From positions 70,749 through 102,739 of the forward strand of contig JAPCJR010000006.1 in assembly GCA_027886865.1 (NCBI GenBank): DNA of 31,991 bases, read 5' to 3'. Below are positions 7,822 through 16,043 of the stretch, in pieces. The notes below the pieces were generated by a model that saw nothing but the letters and a program-made list of their open reading frames with translations, had not been told where the DNA came from and did not search any database. The translations under genes and the position numbers were made by a program. The DNA is from Nitrososphaerota archaeon (GTDB taxonomy: Archaea; Thermoproteota; Nitrososphaeria; Nitrososphaerales; UBA183). Position 1 is the first letter of the stretch. Every line of letters starts with the position of its first letter.

Positions 7822-9180
7822 CTAGGTGACGACCGGCAGGGACGCAAGGGCTTGCTTGAGCATCGCCTCGTCGGGCGCGTAGTCCACGAGCTTGCCGCCA
7901 AGCTTGTCCTCGTAGGCCTTCAGGTCGAGCAGCCCGTGCCCGCTCAGGTTGAAGAGAATCACCTTCTCCTCGTTCTTCTCCTTGCACCTCAGGGCGATGT
8001 CGATGGCGCCCTTGACCGCATGGCTGGTCTCCGGAGCGACGACCACCCCTTCAGTGCGGGCGAACATGATCGCAGCGTCCATGGCCTCATTCTGATTGTA
8101 GGCGACGCTCTTCATGTAGCCCTTGTCGATCAGCATGGACATCGAGGGAGCTTTGCCATGGTACCTCAAGCCGCCACCGTGGATCGGCGGGCACAAGTAG
8201 GTATGGCCCACCGTGTACATCTTCAGGAGCGGGGTCATCTCCCCGGTGTCCGCAAAGTCGTACCGGTACTCGCCGCGAGTGGTCGAGGGCACGGCCTTCG
8301 GCTCCACCGCGACGAACTCGGCTCGGCTCTTCCCCTTGAGCTTCTCGCGCATGAACGGGTACGCGAGGCCCGCGTAGTTGCTCCCTCCGCCGATGCAACC
8401 GACGATGTAGTCTGGCTCCTCGTCGAACATCTTCATCTGCTCCACCGCCTCCTGACCCACCACGGTCTGGTGTAGGAGCACGTGGTTCAGGACGCTGCCG
8501 AGCGAGTACTTCGTGTCGTCGTGGGTCACGCAGTCTTCGATGGCTTCGCTTATGGCGATCCCCAGGCTCCCTGGGTGGTTGGGGTCCTGCGCGAGGAATT
8601 TCTGCCCCACCTTGGTGAGGCTGCTGGGCGAAGAGTGGACATTCGCTCCATAGACCTCCATGAGCGTCCTCCGGTACGGCTTCTGCTGATAGGCGCTCCG
8701 CGTCATGTAGACCGTGCAATCTATGCCGAAGAGGGCGCATGACATCGCCAGCGCGCTCCCCCATTGGCCTGCACCCGTCTCGGTGGTGAGTCGTTTGGTA
8801 CCCTCCTTCGAGTGGTAGTACGCCTGCGCGATGGCGGTGTTCGGCTTGTGGCTCCCCGCCGGGTTCAGGTCCTCCCTCTTGTAGAATATCTTGGCGGGCG
8901 TCTTGAGGGCGGCCTCGAGCCTGGTCGCGCGGTAGAGAGGGCTGGGCCGACCGAGCTGCAGGTACGCCTCCCGTACCTCCTCCGGAATCGGGATGTATTC
9001 CTCGGTGGAGACCTCTTGCATCACGCACTCCTTCGCGAACAGGCGGAGCAGGGGTTCAGGCGACATCGGCTTGTGCGTTCCCGGGTCGAGTGGAGGTGGC
9101 AGGGGCTCGGGCAGGTCGTGCTGGATGTTGTACCAGTTCTTCGGGAGGTCATCCGGATTGAGTGTGACCTTGACTCTCAT
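7822..9180 (-). CDS. trpB2: Tryptophan synthase beta chain, TrpB2 type
   Basis: PLP enzyme converting serine and indole to tryptophan, 452 aa, the length and N-terminal extension of the TrpB2 subgroup rather than TrpB1 (about 400 aa). The PLP lysine is in GSHKPNTA (Lys112). The glycine-rich phosphate-binding loop is CIGGGSNYAG. ETGAGQWGSALA is also typical. TrpB2 proteins do not depend on TrpA and may salvage free indole or act on phosphoserine-like substrates. No trpA or other trp gene is nearby, which fits that view. A TATA box at 9203-9213 lies 28 bp upstream of ATG 9180, so the mRNA is probably leaderless. Confidence 0.95.
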   Translation of the reverse strand: MRVKVTLNPDDLPKNWYNIQHDLPEPLPPPLDPGTHKPMSPEPLLRLFAKECVMQEVSTEEYIPIPEEVREAYLQLGRPSPLYRATRLEAALKTPAKIFYKREDLNPAGSHKPNTAIAQAYYHSKEGTKRLTTETGAGQWGSALAMSCALFGIDCTVYMTRSAYQQKPYRRTLMEVYGANVHSSPSSLTKVGQKFLAQDPNHPGSLGIAISEAIEDCVTHDDTKYSLGSVLNHVLLHQTVVGQEAVEQMKMFDEEPDYIVGCIGGGSNYAGLAYPFMREKLKGKSRAEFVAVEPKAVPSTTRGEYRYDFADTGEMTPLLKMYTVGHTYLCPPIHGGGLRYHGKAPSMSMLIDKGYMKSVAYNQNEAMDAAIMFARTEGVVVAPETSHAVKGAIDIALRCKEKNEEKVILFNLSGHGLLDLKAYEDKLGGKLVDYAPDEAMLKQALASLPVVT

Positions 9181-9202
9181 CGGAATGGGAAATTACCCCT
9201 GA

Positions 9203-9213
9203 GCATATTTATG
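9203..9213 (-). promoter_or_regulatory. TATA box of trpB2
   Basis: CATAAATATGC on the minus strand (inside the palindrome GCATATTTATGC of the plus strand), centred 28 bp upstream of the trpB2 ATG. No Shine-Dalgarno sequence is present. Confidence 0.7.
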
Positions 9214-9285
9214 CGTTCGCGACCCGAATGGGTACCGTCTGGCCGCCGGTCATCGTCGGCTCTCGGTACTAGCTCTCCAAGCCGG

Positions 9286-9295
9286 CTTAAATAAC
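9286..9295 (+). promoter_or_regulatory. TATA box of the DUF1697 gene
   Basis: CTTAAATAAC, centred about 26 bp upstream of ATG 9316, again with no Shine-Dalgarno. It fixes the start of that gene. Confidence 0.65.
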
Positions 9296-9315
9296 CGACG
9301 AGGGCCGCTCCTTCG

Positions 9316-9849
9316 ATGCCTACGTACGTGTCGATGCTCCGAGGGATAAACGTAAGCGGGCAGAAGCGGGTTATGATGGGGGATCTGAGGAGGTCCTACG
9401 ATTCGCTCGGTTTCCAGGACGCAAGGACATACGTCCAGAGCGGGAACGTGGTCTTCCGGCACCCTGGCTCGGATGCCTTGAAGGTCGGAGGCGAAATAGA
9501 GAGAGGCCTGAAGCGTTCCTTCGGCTTCGACGTCCTCGTATTCGTCAGGACAAGGGATGAACTGCAGGACCTGGTCGAAAATACGCCCTTCTCGGGAAAG
9601 GACGAAAGCAAGCTGCACGTGACATTCCTGTCTGAGAGGCCGGCAGGTTTCCCCGTTGAGGAGATGCGCAGAATAAAGGAGAAGGAGGAGGAGTTCTCCG
9701 CCCGCGCCAGAGAGGTCTACCTGCTCTGTCCGAACGGATACGGGAAAACAAAGCTGTCCAACAACTTCTTCGAGAGAAAGTTGAAGGTATCCGCCACGAC
9801 GAGGAACTGGAGGACCGTGAACGCGCTGCTCTCGATGGCAAACGAGTGA
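9316..9849 (+). CDS. DUF1697 family protein
   Basis: Protein of 177 aa that fits DUF1697 along its whole length. The N-terminal YVSMLRGINVSGQKRVMM, the middle ARTYVQSGNVVF and the C-terminal ATTRNWRTVNAL are the family hallmarks. Most members are bacterial and their function is unknown; the fold is thought to be ferredoxin-like. An archaeal copy may reflect transfer from bacteria, which is inference only. The gene is monocistronic with its own leaderless promoter, divergent from trpB2. Its stop codon falls in a tandem GAGT repeat. Confidence 0.9.
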   Translation: MPTYVSMLRGINVSGQKRVMMGDLRRSYDSLGFQDARTYVQSGNVVFRHPGSDALKVGGEIERGLKRSFGFDVLVFVRTRDELQDLVENTPFSGKDESKLHVTFLSERPAGFPVEEMRRIKEKEEEFSARAREVYLLCPNGYGKTKLSNNFFERKLKVSATTRNWRTVNALLSMANE

Positions 9850-9862
9850 GTGAGTGAGTGAG
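9844..9862 (+). repeat. Tandem GAGT tetranucleotide repeat
   Basis: 4.75 copies of GAGT spanning the stop codon of the DUF1697 gene. Because the unit is four bases and includes TGA across its junction, every reading frame meets a stop inside it. Confidence 0.85.
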
Positions 9863-9904
9863 CAGGCCACCGAGGACGTGACCCCGCCCCACTGGCCGGG
9901 CAAA

Positions 9905-9912
9905 CTTTTAAG
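9905..9912 (+). promoter_or_regulatory. TATA box of the UbiA-like/lectin-like membrane protein gene
   Basis: CTTTTAAG, centred about 31 bp upstream of TTG 9939. The other possible TTG start at 9918 lies only 10 bp away and would fall upstream of any transcript start made from this box. Confidence 0.55.
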
Positions 9913-9938
9913 CGATATTGGAGTCGGCGCCCTGTTTC

Positions 9939-11144
9939 TTGCAGAATCAGCCAGACGGGCGGGAGGACGTCTACTTCGTGCTCACTTCTCTGGCGCACGT
10001 AGTCGCGACCATCCTCTTCGGTGAACTGCTGAACCTCCCGCAGTTCCCGGGGCTGCTGGTCATCGCCTTCGCCGTCAGCTCCAAGTCGTTCGCGCTCTTC
10101 GCCGGCGAGAACGAGAGGTTCTTCAAACATCTCCGGTGGGCAGCCCTCCCACTCGGCGCACTCTCGCTGGGGATATTGATCTTCCTGCCGCCTGCGGATG
10201 CGATCCTGGGAGTCGCGATCATGCTCCTGTACATCAGCTACCCTCGTCTGCTGAAAGCCCGGGAGAGGTCTCCGCTCGACATCCTGTTCCACGGGAGCCG
10301 ATACGCCCTCCTCTTCTGGCTCGGGTACGGAGGAGGGGTGACCGCAGTCAGCGCTGCCGGGGCCTCCGTCGTCTTTCTCTTCGGCGTCGCAGGCGAGCTC
10401 CTGGTGGGGCTGCGCTCCAACGGCAAGTGGAAGACGACTGCCTCGATCATCGGGGTAACGAACACGGTGAGGTTGGTGTACGCGCTCGCCTTCGTCCTGA
10501 TCCTGCTGGCCTCCTTCCTCGTCTCCCAGGTCATCGACTTCCCGCTCGAGCTAGGGCAAGTGGGGATACCCTTCCCACTCCTCATGGGGGTCGTCATCGC
10601 CATATTCATCACCCGACCGGTCTCCCGAGGCCGGAGCTGGAGCGCACCTCTGTCGGTTCGGAGGAGAGAGGTCCTTGTGATAGCCGTGGTCATCCTTCTC
10701 TTCGTCGGCGTGCCCCTCGTGACCAGAGTGGACCTCAGCGCGACGGCTTCGGCCCCAAACTATACCGCCACCGTGGCCATGCAGACATACGTCGACGGGC
10801 CTCACTCGTGGGACGGGCAGTGGATAATCTTCAACTATCAGGGTCCGGGCAACTACTACTACATCCTGCTGCACACGGACGGGAACCTCGAGGTCTCGCG
10901 CTACGTGAATGGGACGAACCAGCAACACCTCGCTTATGTTCAGACGGGGCTCTCACCCTTCGACCGGCACGTGTATCAGATAACCGTGGACGATGGTCGG
11001 TTGCAGGTCGCGATAGATGGCGACCAGTACGTCAGCCTGCCGATCGGCAACCAGGGTGGGCAGGTCACCGTCTCACAGTCGTTCCCTCGCCAGAACTTCT
11101 GGGTTGTGTCCGTCACCGAGTTCAAGGTCAGCGCGATCAGCTAG
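9939..11144 (+). CDS. Polytopic membrane protein with UbiA-like region and C-terminal concanavalin A-like domain
   Basis: 401 aa with the TTG start chosen from the promoter position. Roughly residues 10-265 form eight or nine hydrophobic helices. The segment LGVAIMLLYISYPRLLK, the following short loop and LFWLGYGG recall UbiA prenyltransferases, and AGELLVGLRSNGKWKTT lies where UbiA has its second Asp-rich motif. Neither Asp-rich motif is intact, so prenyl transfer is doubtful. The last 130 residues, after the final helix, look like an extracellular LamG/DUF1080-type beta-sandwich (WDGQWIIFNYQG, YYYILLHTDGNLEVSRY, YQITVDDGRLQVAIDG) that might bind sugar. The UbiA relation is a pattern judgement at low confidence; the membrane-plus-lectin-like layout is clear. 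The 3' end overlaps convergent thiI by 8 bp. Confidence 0.75.
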   Translation: MQNQPDGREDVYFVLTSLAHVVATILFGELLNLPQFPGLLVIAFAVSSKSFALFAGENERFFKHLRWAALPLGALSLGILIFLPPADAILGVAIMLLYISYPRLLKARERSPLDILFHGSRYALLFWLGYGGGVTAVSAAGASVVFLFGVAGELLVGLRSNGKWKTTASIIGVTNTVRLVYALAFVLILLASFLVSQVIDFPLELGQVGIPFPLLMGVVIAIFITRPVSRGRSWSAPLSVRRREVLVIAVVILLFVGVPLVTRVDLSATASAPNYTATVAMQTYVDGPHSWDGQWIIFNYQGPGNYYYILLHTDGNLEVSRYVNGTNQQHLAYVQTGLSPFDRHVYQITVDDGRLQVAIDGDQYVSLPIGNQGGQVTVSQSFPRQNFWVVSVTEFKVSAIS

Positions 11145-12366
11145 CGACCTGCTCGGGCTTCACGCCACCCACCTCCTCGAGCAGCCTCGCTAGCGGCTTC
11201 ACAGTGGTCTGGTCGGCGGCCACCGTCACGATGTCGCCCATTGAGACACACCGCCGCGCGAGTTCGTCGAAATTGAAGCGGCTGCAGGATTCGTCCACGT
11301 CCTTGACCTTCATCCGCGTGCGCGGATGCCTCGACACTATGGAGCAGCAGTCCTTGTACTCACGGAGGGAGATCTCGTAGGTCCCGATGACCTTCGCGAG
11401 CTGGACTATCTCCTCCTTGTCGTAACCCAGCACGGGCCTGAAGGTGGGAACCGCGCTGCCGCTGTCGATGCAGACAAGGTTCTGAAGCGTCTGCGATGCC
11501 ACCTGCGCAAGATTGTCGCCCGTCGATATCGCCGGATATCCGAGGTCGGCGGACACAAGCTCCGCCACCATCCGGACGAACCTCCTGAACACTATGGGTT
11601 CGTACTCGGATGGGAGGCCGACGGTTGCGAGCTGGTAGGGGGCGAAGGGGATGAGGATGAGCTGGGAGTCTCCTCCGTACCTCCCGAGCGAACGTACGAG
11701 GTCCACGACCTTGCTGTCCAGAACGGACTGCGGACCAGGCGCAAGGTAGAAGTGGAGAAAGGTCGGCCTGCAGCCGCGCTTCATCATGAGCCACGCCGCG
11801 ACCGGCGAGTCAATCCCACCGGAGAGCAGGTGCAACACGCGCCCGCTCGACCCCACAGGAAGACCTCCCGGTCCCCTTACGTGCTCTCGGTAGACTATCG
11901 CCTGGTCCCGTACTATGTCCACGAAGAGGGTAGTCTCAGGCTGAGACAGGTTGACCTTCAGCCCAAGGCGCGCGATGATATCCTCCCCAAGCTTTCTAGC
12001 GACGTCCTGTGAGCTCATGTCGAACGACTTGTCGGAGCGCCGTGCGCTAACCCTGAAGGTCGAGTCCCTTTCACAGCCATCGAGGACCCTGACGGCCGTC
12101 TCGAGTATCGCAGGATACGAGAGGGGCACGTTCTCGACCTTGGCATACCACGCCACCCCGAAGACCCGGGCCAGCCTCTCCCTCGCCTCCGACACCATCC
12201 CGTCCTCGACTGTGACGAAGAACCTTTGATTGACCTTCTTGACTCGTAACCCGTCCAGCCCTCGCAACGAAGACCTGATGTTCCTTTCCAAGGACTTTTC
12301 GAAGATGGGTCGGTTAGCTCCCTTGATCCCGATCTCTCCGTAGTGGACGACGATCGAGGAGGACAT
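11137..12366 (-). CDS. thiI: tRNA 4-thiouridine synthetase / thiamine sulfur transfer protein ThiI
   Basis: Activates tRNA U8 with ATP for thiolation and, in some organisms, helps form the thiazole of thiamine. 409 aa: N-terminal ferredoxin-like part (about 1-60), THUMP domain (about 60-165), and a PP-loop pyrophosphatase domain with SGGIDSP at 182-188. There is no C-terminal rhodanese domain, as usual in archaea. The phrase DCCSIVSRHPRT shows two adjacent cysteines in the C-terminal part. The frame is open further upstream to 12582, but that stretch overlaps the divergent gene. A TATA box 29 bp upstream and the conserved VVHYGEIGIKG beginning set ATG 12366. Confidence 0.95.
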   Translation of the reverse strand: MSSSIVVHYGEIGIKGANRPIFEKSLERNIRSSLRGLDGLRVKKVNQRFFVTVEDGMVSEARERLARVFGVAWYAKVENVPLSYPAILETAVRVLDGCERDSTFRVSARRSDKSFDMSSQDVARKLGEDIIARLGLKVNLSQPETTLFVDIVRDQAIVYREHVRGPGGLPVGSSGRVLHLLSGGIDSPVAAWLMMKRGCRPTFLHFYLAPGPQSVLDSKVVDLVRSLGRYGGDSQLILIPFAPYQLATVGLPSEYEPIVFRRFVRMVAELVSADLGYPAISTGDNLAQVASQTLQNLVCIDSGSAVPTFRPVLGYDKEEIVQLAKVIGTYEISLREYKDCCSIVSRHPRTRMKVKDVDESCSRFNFDELARRCVSMGDIVTVAADQTTVKPLARLLEEVGGVKPEQVAS

Positions 12367-12390
12367 TTCGTCCGCAAGAGGGGGTGCATG

Positions 12391-12399
12391 TATAAAAGC
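12391..12399. promoter_or_regulatory. Shared TATA box between thiI and the AIR-synthase-like gene
   Basis: TATAAAAGC on the plus strand and GCTTTTATA on the minus strand. Its centre lies 29 bp from the thiI ATG and 33 bp from ATG 12428 of the divergent gene, and no other AT-rich element exists in the 61-bp gap. One TATA box may therefore serve both directions. Confidence 0.6.
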
Positions 12400-12427
12400 T
12401 GAGGCGACGCGACCGCGCCTGAGTTCA

Positions 12428-13486
12428 ATGGAGGGCGGACTGGGGAAGGTAGACCGAGATTTTCTCAGGCGCGTCTTGGTGAGGCACCTCGGAGCAAAGA
12501 ACAGCGACGTCATCGTCGGTCCCGGGATGGGTCTGGATAACGCGGTCCTCTCGATAGGACCGGGACGCGTCATGGTCGTCACGGCCGACCCCCTTTCGAT
12601 GATCCCATCGATCGGGATGGAAGATTCTGCCTGGTTGACGGTGCACGAGCTGGCCTCAGACCTGGCGACGAGCGCCGTGAGGCCGCAGTTCGTCGTGCTG
12701 GACTACAACCTCCCTCCTTCGTTGAGGATGGACGACTTCGAGAGATATGTCAAGGCCGTCGGGAAGGAGTGCTCGAAGCTGGGCGTCTCGATCATCGGCG
12801 GCCACACCGGCAAGTATCCCGGGTCCGACTTTTCGGTCGTCGGAGGAGGCATGATGATGGGCATCGCCGGCGACAGAGAATACGTGACGCCCTCGATGAT
12901 CCAGGAAGGCGATGACCTGATAATGACCAAGGGGTCCGCGATAGAAGCGACCGCCGTGCTCGCTCGAGCATTCCCGAAGACAGTCGAAGAAAAGCTCGGG
13001 AAGGCGGTGTCGAATAGGGCGAGAGCTTACTTCGGCTTGTGCTCGACGGTCCAGGACGCGGTCACGGCAAGCTCGGTCGGGCTCAGGTCGGACGGTGTCA
13101 CTTCAATGCACGATGCCACGGAAGGGGGCGTCCTGGGCGCGTTGTACGAGCTCGCTCAGTCGAGCAAGAGGACGGTCCAGATAGACAAACGGAAGGTGAT
13201 CGTGTCCGAGGAGAGCGCGCGCGTCTGCGGGATGTTCGGCCTCGACCCGCTGGTCACCGTGAGCGAGGGGACGCTGCTGGTGACGTGCCGGCCCCACCGC
13301 TCGCCCGAGGTGCTCAGGAGGCTCCTGAAGAAGGGCATCTCGGCGGCCGTCATAGGGTCGGCGGGCAAGAGGGGTCAGGGCCGGCTCTTGGTCAGCTCAG
13401 GCGCGAAGGGCGTTCATTACGTGCCCCCCAAACTAGACCCATACTGGGAAGTCTACGCCCGTGGAATTGAAAAGGGCTGGAAATGA
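12428..13486 (+). CDS. AIR synthase-related protein (HypE/ThiL-like superfamily)
   Basis: ATP-dependent enzyme of the PurM/HypE/ThiL/SelD superfamily, 352 aa. An N-terminal AIRS domain (about 35-150) has the metal-binding GMGLDNAVL followed by VVTADPLSM. IIGGHTGKYPG is the glycine-rich loop between domains, and a C-terminal AIRS_C domain follows (about 160-335, with SMHDATEGGVLGALYELA). It most resembles the archaeal HypE-like stand-alone group whose substrate is unknown. Hydrogenase maturation is not suggested because there are no hyp genes near and the C-terminal Cys of HypE is absent. Being divergent from thiI it might act in thiamine metabolism, but this is speculation. Its last 26 nt overlap the peptidase gene. 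Confidence 0.85.
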   Translation: MEGGLGKVDRDFLRRVLVRHLGAKNSDVIVGPGMGLDNAVLSIGPGRVMVVTADPLSMIPSIGMEDSAWLTVHELASDLATSAVRPQFVVLDYNLPPSLRMDDFERYVKAVGKECSKLGVSIIGGHTGKYPGSDFSVVGGGMMMGIAGDREYVTPSMIQEGDDLIMTKGSAIEATAVLARAFPKTVEEKLGKAVSNRARAYFGLCSTVQDAVTASSVGLRSDGVTSMHDATEGGVLGALYELAQSSKRTVQIDKRKVIVSEESARVCGMFGLDPLVTVSEGTLLVTCRPHRSPEVLRRLLKKGISAAVIGSAGKRGQGRLLVSSGAKGVHYVPPKLDPYWEVYARGIEKGWK

Positions 13487-16043
13487 CGTCCGAAAACGGT
13501 TTTCAATCGGGGCTCCCGGGCCTGCCTCCTTGAACAAGCGAAAGTCGTTCCACATTCCCGGCTCCTTCATACATCGTCTGCCAGACAAGGAGTACAGGAC
13601 GGAACACATCAAGGTTCAGCTCAAGGTCGATCCCGAGGAGAAGTCCATCGCGGGGAGCTGCTCCCTGAAGATCGTGCCCATCGGCGAGGGCCTTCGGTCC
13701 TTCAGGTTTGACGCTCGCGAGATGCACATCGCGCGCGTGCGCGTCGACGGCGCGGAGGCCCGCTTCGACCACGACGGGGCCACCCTGACGGTGAGGACCG
13801 GCGCGCCGATGAGCGCCGCCGCCCACGAGGTCGTGGTCGAGTACTCCGCCAAGCCCATACATGGAGTCTACTTCATCCACCCCGACGAAGCGTACCCGGA
13901 CAAGCCCACACAGGTCTGGACTCAGTCAGAGGCGGAGGCGGCACGCTTCTGGTTCCCATGCCACGACCACCCCGACGACAGGTCGACCACAGAGACGATA
14001 ATCACGGTGCCCGACGGATATCAGGTCATCTCTACGGGGAAGCTCGTCTCGCGGAGCAGCTCGGCGGGATGGTCGACATTCGACTGGAACGAGAGCGCCC
14101 CACATTCGACGTATCTCAACTCCTTCGTGGTCGGCAAGTTCGTCGAGACGAACGGAGAGGCGGAAGGCGTGCCGCTCCAGTATTATGTCCCGGAGGCGAA
14201 ACGTCGGGACACGACAAAGTACTTCGGCCTGACCCCGGACATGATGCGAACGTTCGTGGAGGTGACGGGATACAAGTTCCCGTTCGAGAAGTACGCTCAG
14301 GTCGCCGTGCACGACTTCATCTACGGCGGGATGGAGAACATCAGTGCGACGACCCTGGTCGACAACCGGTTCCCCGACGAGAGGTCCGAGGAGGACTACG
14401 CTGCTAGGTACTCCCGCCCGGACAGGGACCACATCGAGCTCGTCGCCCACGAACTCGCCCATTCCTGGTTCGGCGACCTCGTGACGCTGAAGCACTGGCC
14501 CCACGCGTGGCTCAACGAGGGTTTCGCCACCTACATGGAGGCGGTCTACCATGAGAGAAAGTACGGGAAGGACGACTTCAGGCACAACATGCAATCCAAG
14601 TCTCTGGTCTACTTCGAGGAGGACGAGGACAGGTACAGGCGGGCGATAGTCGAGAGCGACTACCTCTACGCCGACGACCTGTTCGACGCGTACGCATATG
14701 AGAAGGCGTCCTGGATGATCCATCAGCTGAGATACATCCTCGGGGACGAAGTCTTCTTCAAGGGCGTCCAAGAGTATCTGAAGCGGTTTGCATTCAAGAA
14801 CCCCGACACGCACGACTTCATGAGGTCCATGGAGGAGACCAGCGGGCTCTCCTTGGAGGGCTACTTCGAGCAGTCCTTCTACATGGCGGGGCATCCAGAG
14901 CTGGAGGCGGGATACTCGTGGGACGAGAAGGCGAACCTCGCGCAGGTTGAAATCAAGCAGGTCCAGCGACTGGACGAGCAGACGCCAATCTTCCAGTTCC
15001 CGTGCGACGTCGTGTTCTACACCGAGAAGGGGCGGCAGTCGAAGAGGGTCTGGGTGAGATCCGCTGAGGAGAAGTACAGCTTCGAGCTCGGCTCAGAGCC
15101 GACGATAGTCGAGATAGACCCCGAGGGTTGGCTCCTCAAGAAACTGAGCTTCAAGCGCAGTCGCTCGCTCCTTGTGAATCAACTGGAGTCAAGCCAAGAC
15201 GCGCTGAGCAGGAGGCAGGCGGCCGAGTCGCTGGCTTCGTTCAAGGACGACGAGGCGGTCGAGGCGTTGAAGCGCGCCGCCAACAGAGAACAGCACTGGT
15301 CGGTGCGGGCCGAGGCGGCAGGCTCGATGGGGAAGGTCGGCGGCCCGCGCTCCCTCGACGCCCTCCTGGAGCTCCGCTCAGTCAGGCAGAGGAAGGTCAG
15401 AAGGTCTGTGATCGCAGCGCTCTCGGAGTTCAAGGGAGACGCGCGGGTGCATTCGGCTCTGAAGGAGGCGCTCTTCCACGACGAGAGCCCCTACGTCCAG
15501 TGTGAGGCTGCTCTGTCTCTTGCAAAGTCAGGCGCGCCCGACGCGGTCCAGGTGCTCCGCGAAGCGATGCGGTTGCCTTCGCCTGAAGATGGGCTGACAG
15601 AAGCGTCCCTCGAGGCGCTGGGCATGACGAAGAAGGAGGAGGTGAGGGAGACGCTCAGAGAAAATGTCCCATATGGGAAGCCGACCCGGGTCAGGGTGGG
15701 CGCCCTAAAGGGATACGTCAAGCTGGGTACGCTCCAGGATGCCGACGTAGAGCTGCTGAAGAAGGTCGCATCGAAGGACAGGGACTTTGTCGTGAGATTC
15801 CAGGCGCTCATGTCGGTCGGAGAGCTTCATGACAGGAGGTTCGTCGACACGCTCTCTAGGGTGGCCGAAGAGGACCTGGATAACCGCTGCAGGAGGAAGG
15901 CGATCGAGGTCCTCGTCGACTTAGAGGCCTCCGAAGCGGAAGGCGGGGTCCTGGCCCTGAAGGAAGAGGTCGAGAAGCTAAACGCAGAGAACAGAGAGAT
16001 AAAGGAAAGGCTCTCGAAGGTGGAAGGCGCCGGGCCGGCCTAA
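13461..16043 (+). CDS. M1 family aminopeptidase with C-terminal HEAT repeats
   Basis: Zinc aminopeptidase of 860 aa that would trim peptides, perhaps those released by the proteasome, like tricorn-interacting factors. N-terminal beta domain at about 40-230. The exopeptidase motif is GGMEN at 289-293 (family GxMEN). Zinc site: HELAH 330-334 with Glu353 in LNEGFATY; catalytic base Glu331. After about residue 585 the usual M1 C-terminal domain is replaced by HEAT/PBS-lyase-like helical repeats (for example SRRQAAESLASFKDDEAVEAL), ending in a coiled coil at about 833-858. The start (GTG 13461) overlaps the upstream gene by 26 nt; TTG 13530 is an alternative, close to the conserved part. It is convergent with the HAD gene, sharing 4 bp. 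Confidence 0.93.
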   Translation: MELKRAGNDVRKRFSIGAPGPASLNKRKSFHIPGSFIHRLPDKEYRTEHIKVQLKVDPEEKSIAGSCSLKIVPIGEGLRSFRFDAREMHIARVRVDGAEARFDHDGATLTVRTGAPMSAAAHEVVVEYSAKPIHGVYFIHPDEAYPDKPTQVWTQSEAEAARFWFPCHDHPDDRSTTETIITVPDGYQVISTGKLVSRSSSAGWSTFDWNESAPHSTYLNSFVVGKFVETNGEAEGVPLQYYVPEAKRRDTTKYFGLTPDMMRTFVEVTGYKFPFEKYAQVAVHDFIYGGMENISATTLVDNRFPDERSEEDYAARYSRPDRDHIELVAHELAHSWFGDLVTLKHWPHAWLNEGFATYMEAVYHERKYGKDDFRHNMQSKSLVYFEEDEDRYRRAIVESDYLYADDLFDAYAYEKASWMIHQLRYILGDEVFFKGVQEYLKRFAFKNPDTHDFMRSMEETSGLSLEGYFEQSFYMAGHPELEAGYSWDEKANLAQVEIKQVQRLDEQTPIFQFPCDVVFYTEKGRQSKRVWVRSAEEKYSFELGSEPTIVEIDPEGWLLKKLSFKRSRSLLVNQLESSQDALSRRQAAESLASFKDDEAVEALKRAANREQHWSVRAEAAGSMGKVGGPRSLDALLELRSVRQRKVRRSVIAALSEFKGDARVHSALKEALFHDESPYVQCEAALSLAKSGAPDAVQVLREAMRLPSPEDGLTEASLEALGMTKKEEVRETLRENVPYGKPTRVRVGALKGYVKLGTLQDADVELLKKVASKDRDFVVRFQALMSVGELHDRRFVDTLSRVAEEDLDNRCRRKAIEVLVDLEASEAEGGVLALKEEVEKLNAENREIKERLSKVEGAGPA

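Noticed and set aside
8087..9028. Minus-strand 313-codon frame inside trpB2
   Set aside because: Same strand, other frame than TrpB2; repetitive Gly/Arg/His composition and no motif.
12367..12582. 72-residue N-terminal extension of ThiI
   Set aside because: It would overlap the coding part of the divergent AIR-synthase-like gene and its promoter; ThiI homology and the TATA box both place the start at 12366.
12428..13486. Hydrogenase maturation protein HypE or thiamine-phosphate kinase ThiL
   Set aside because: No C-terminal HypE cysteine and no hyp genes; ThiL-specific motifs not clear. Kept as AIR-synthase-related only.
13926..14894. Long minus-strand ORF (322 codons) opposite the M1 peptidase
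   Set aside because: Antisense shadow of the catalytic domain with no recognisable motif or promoter.
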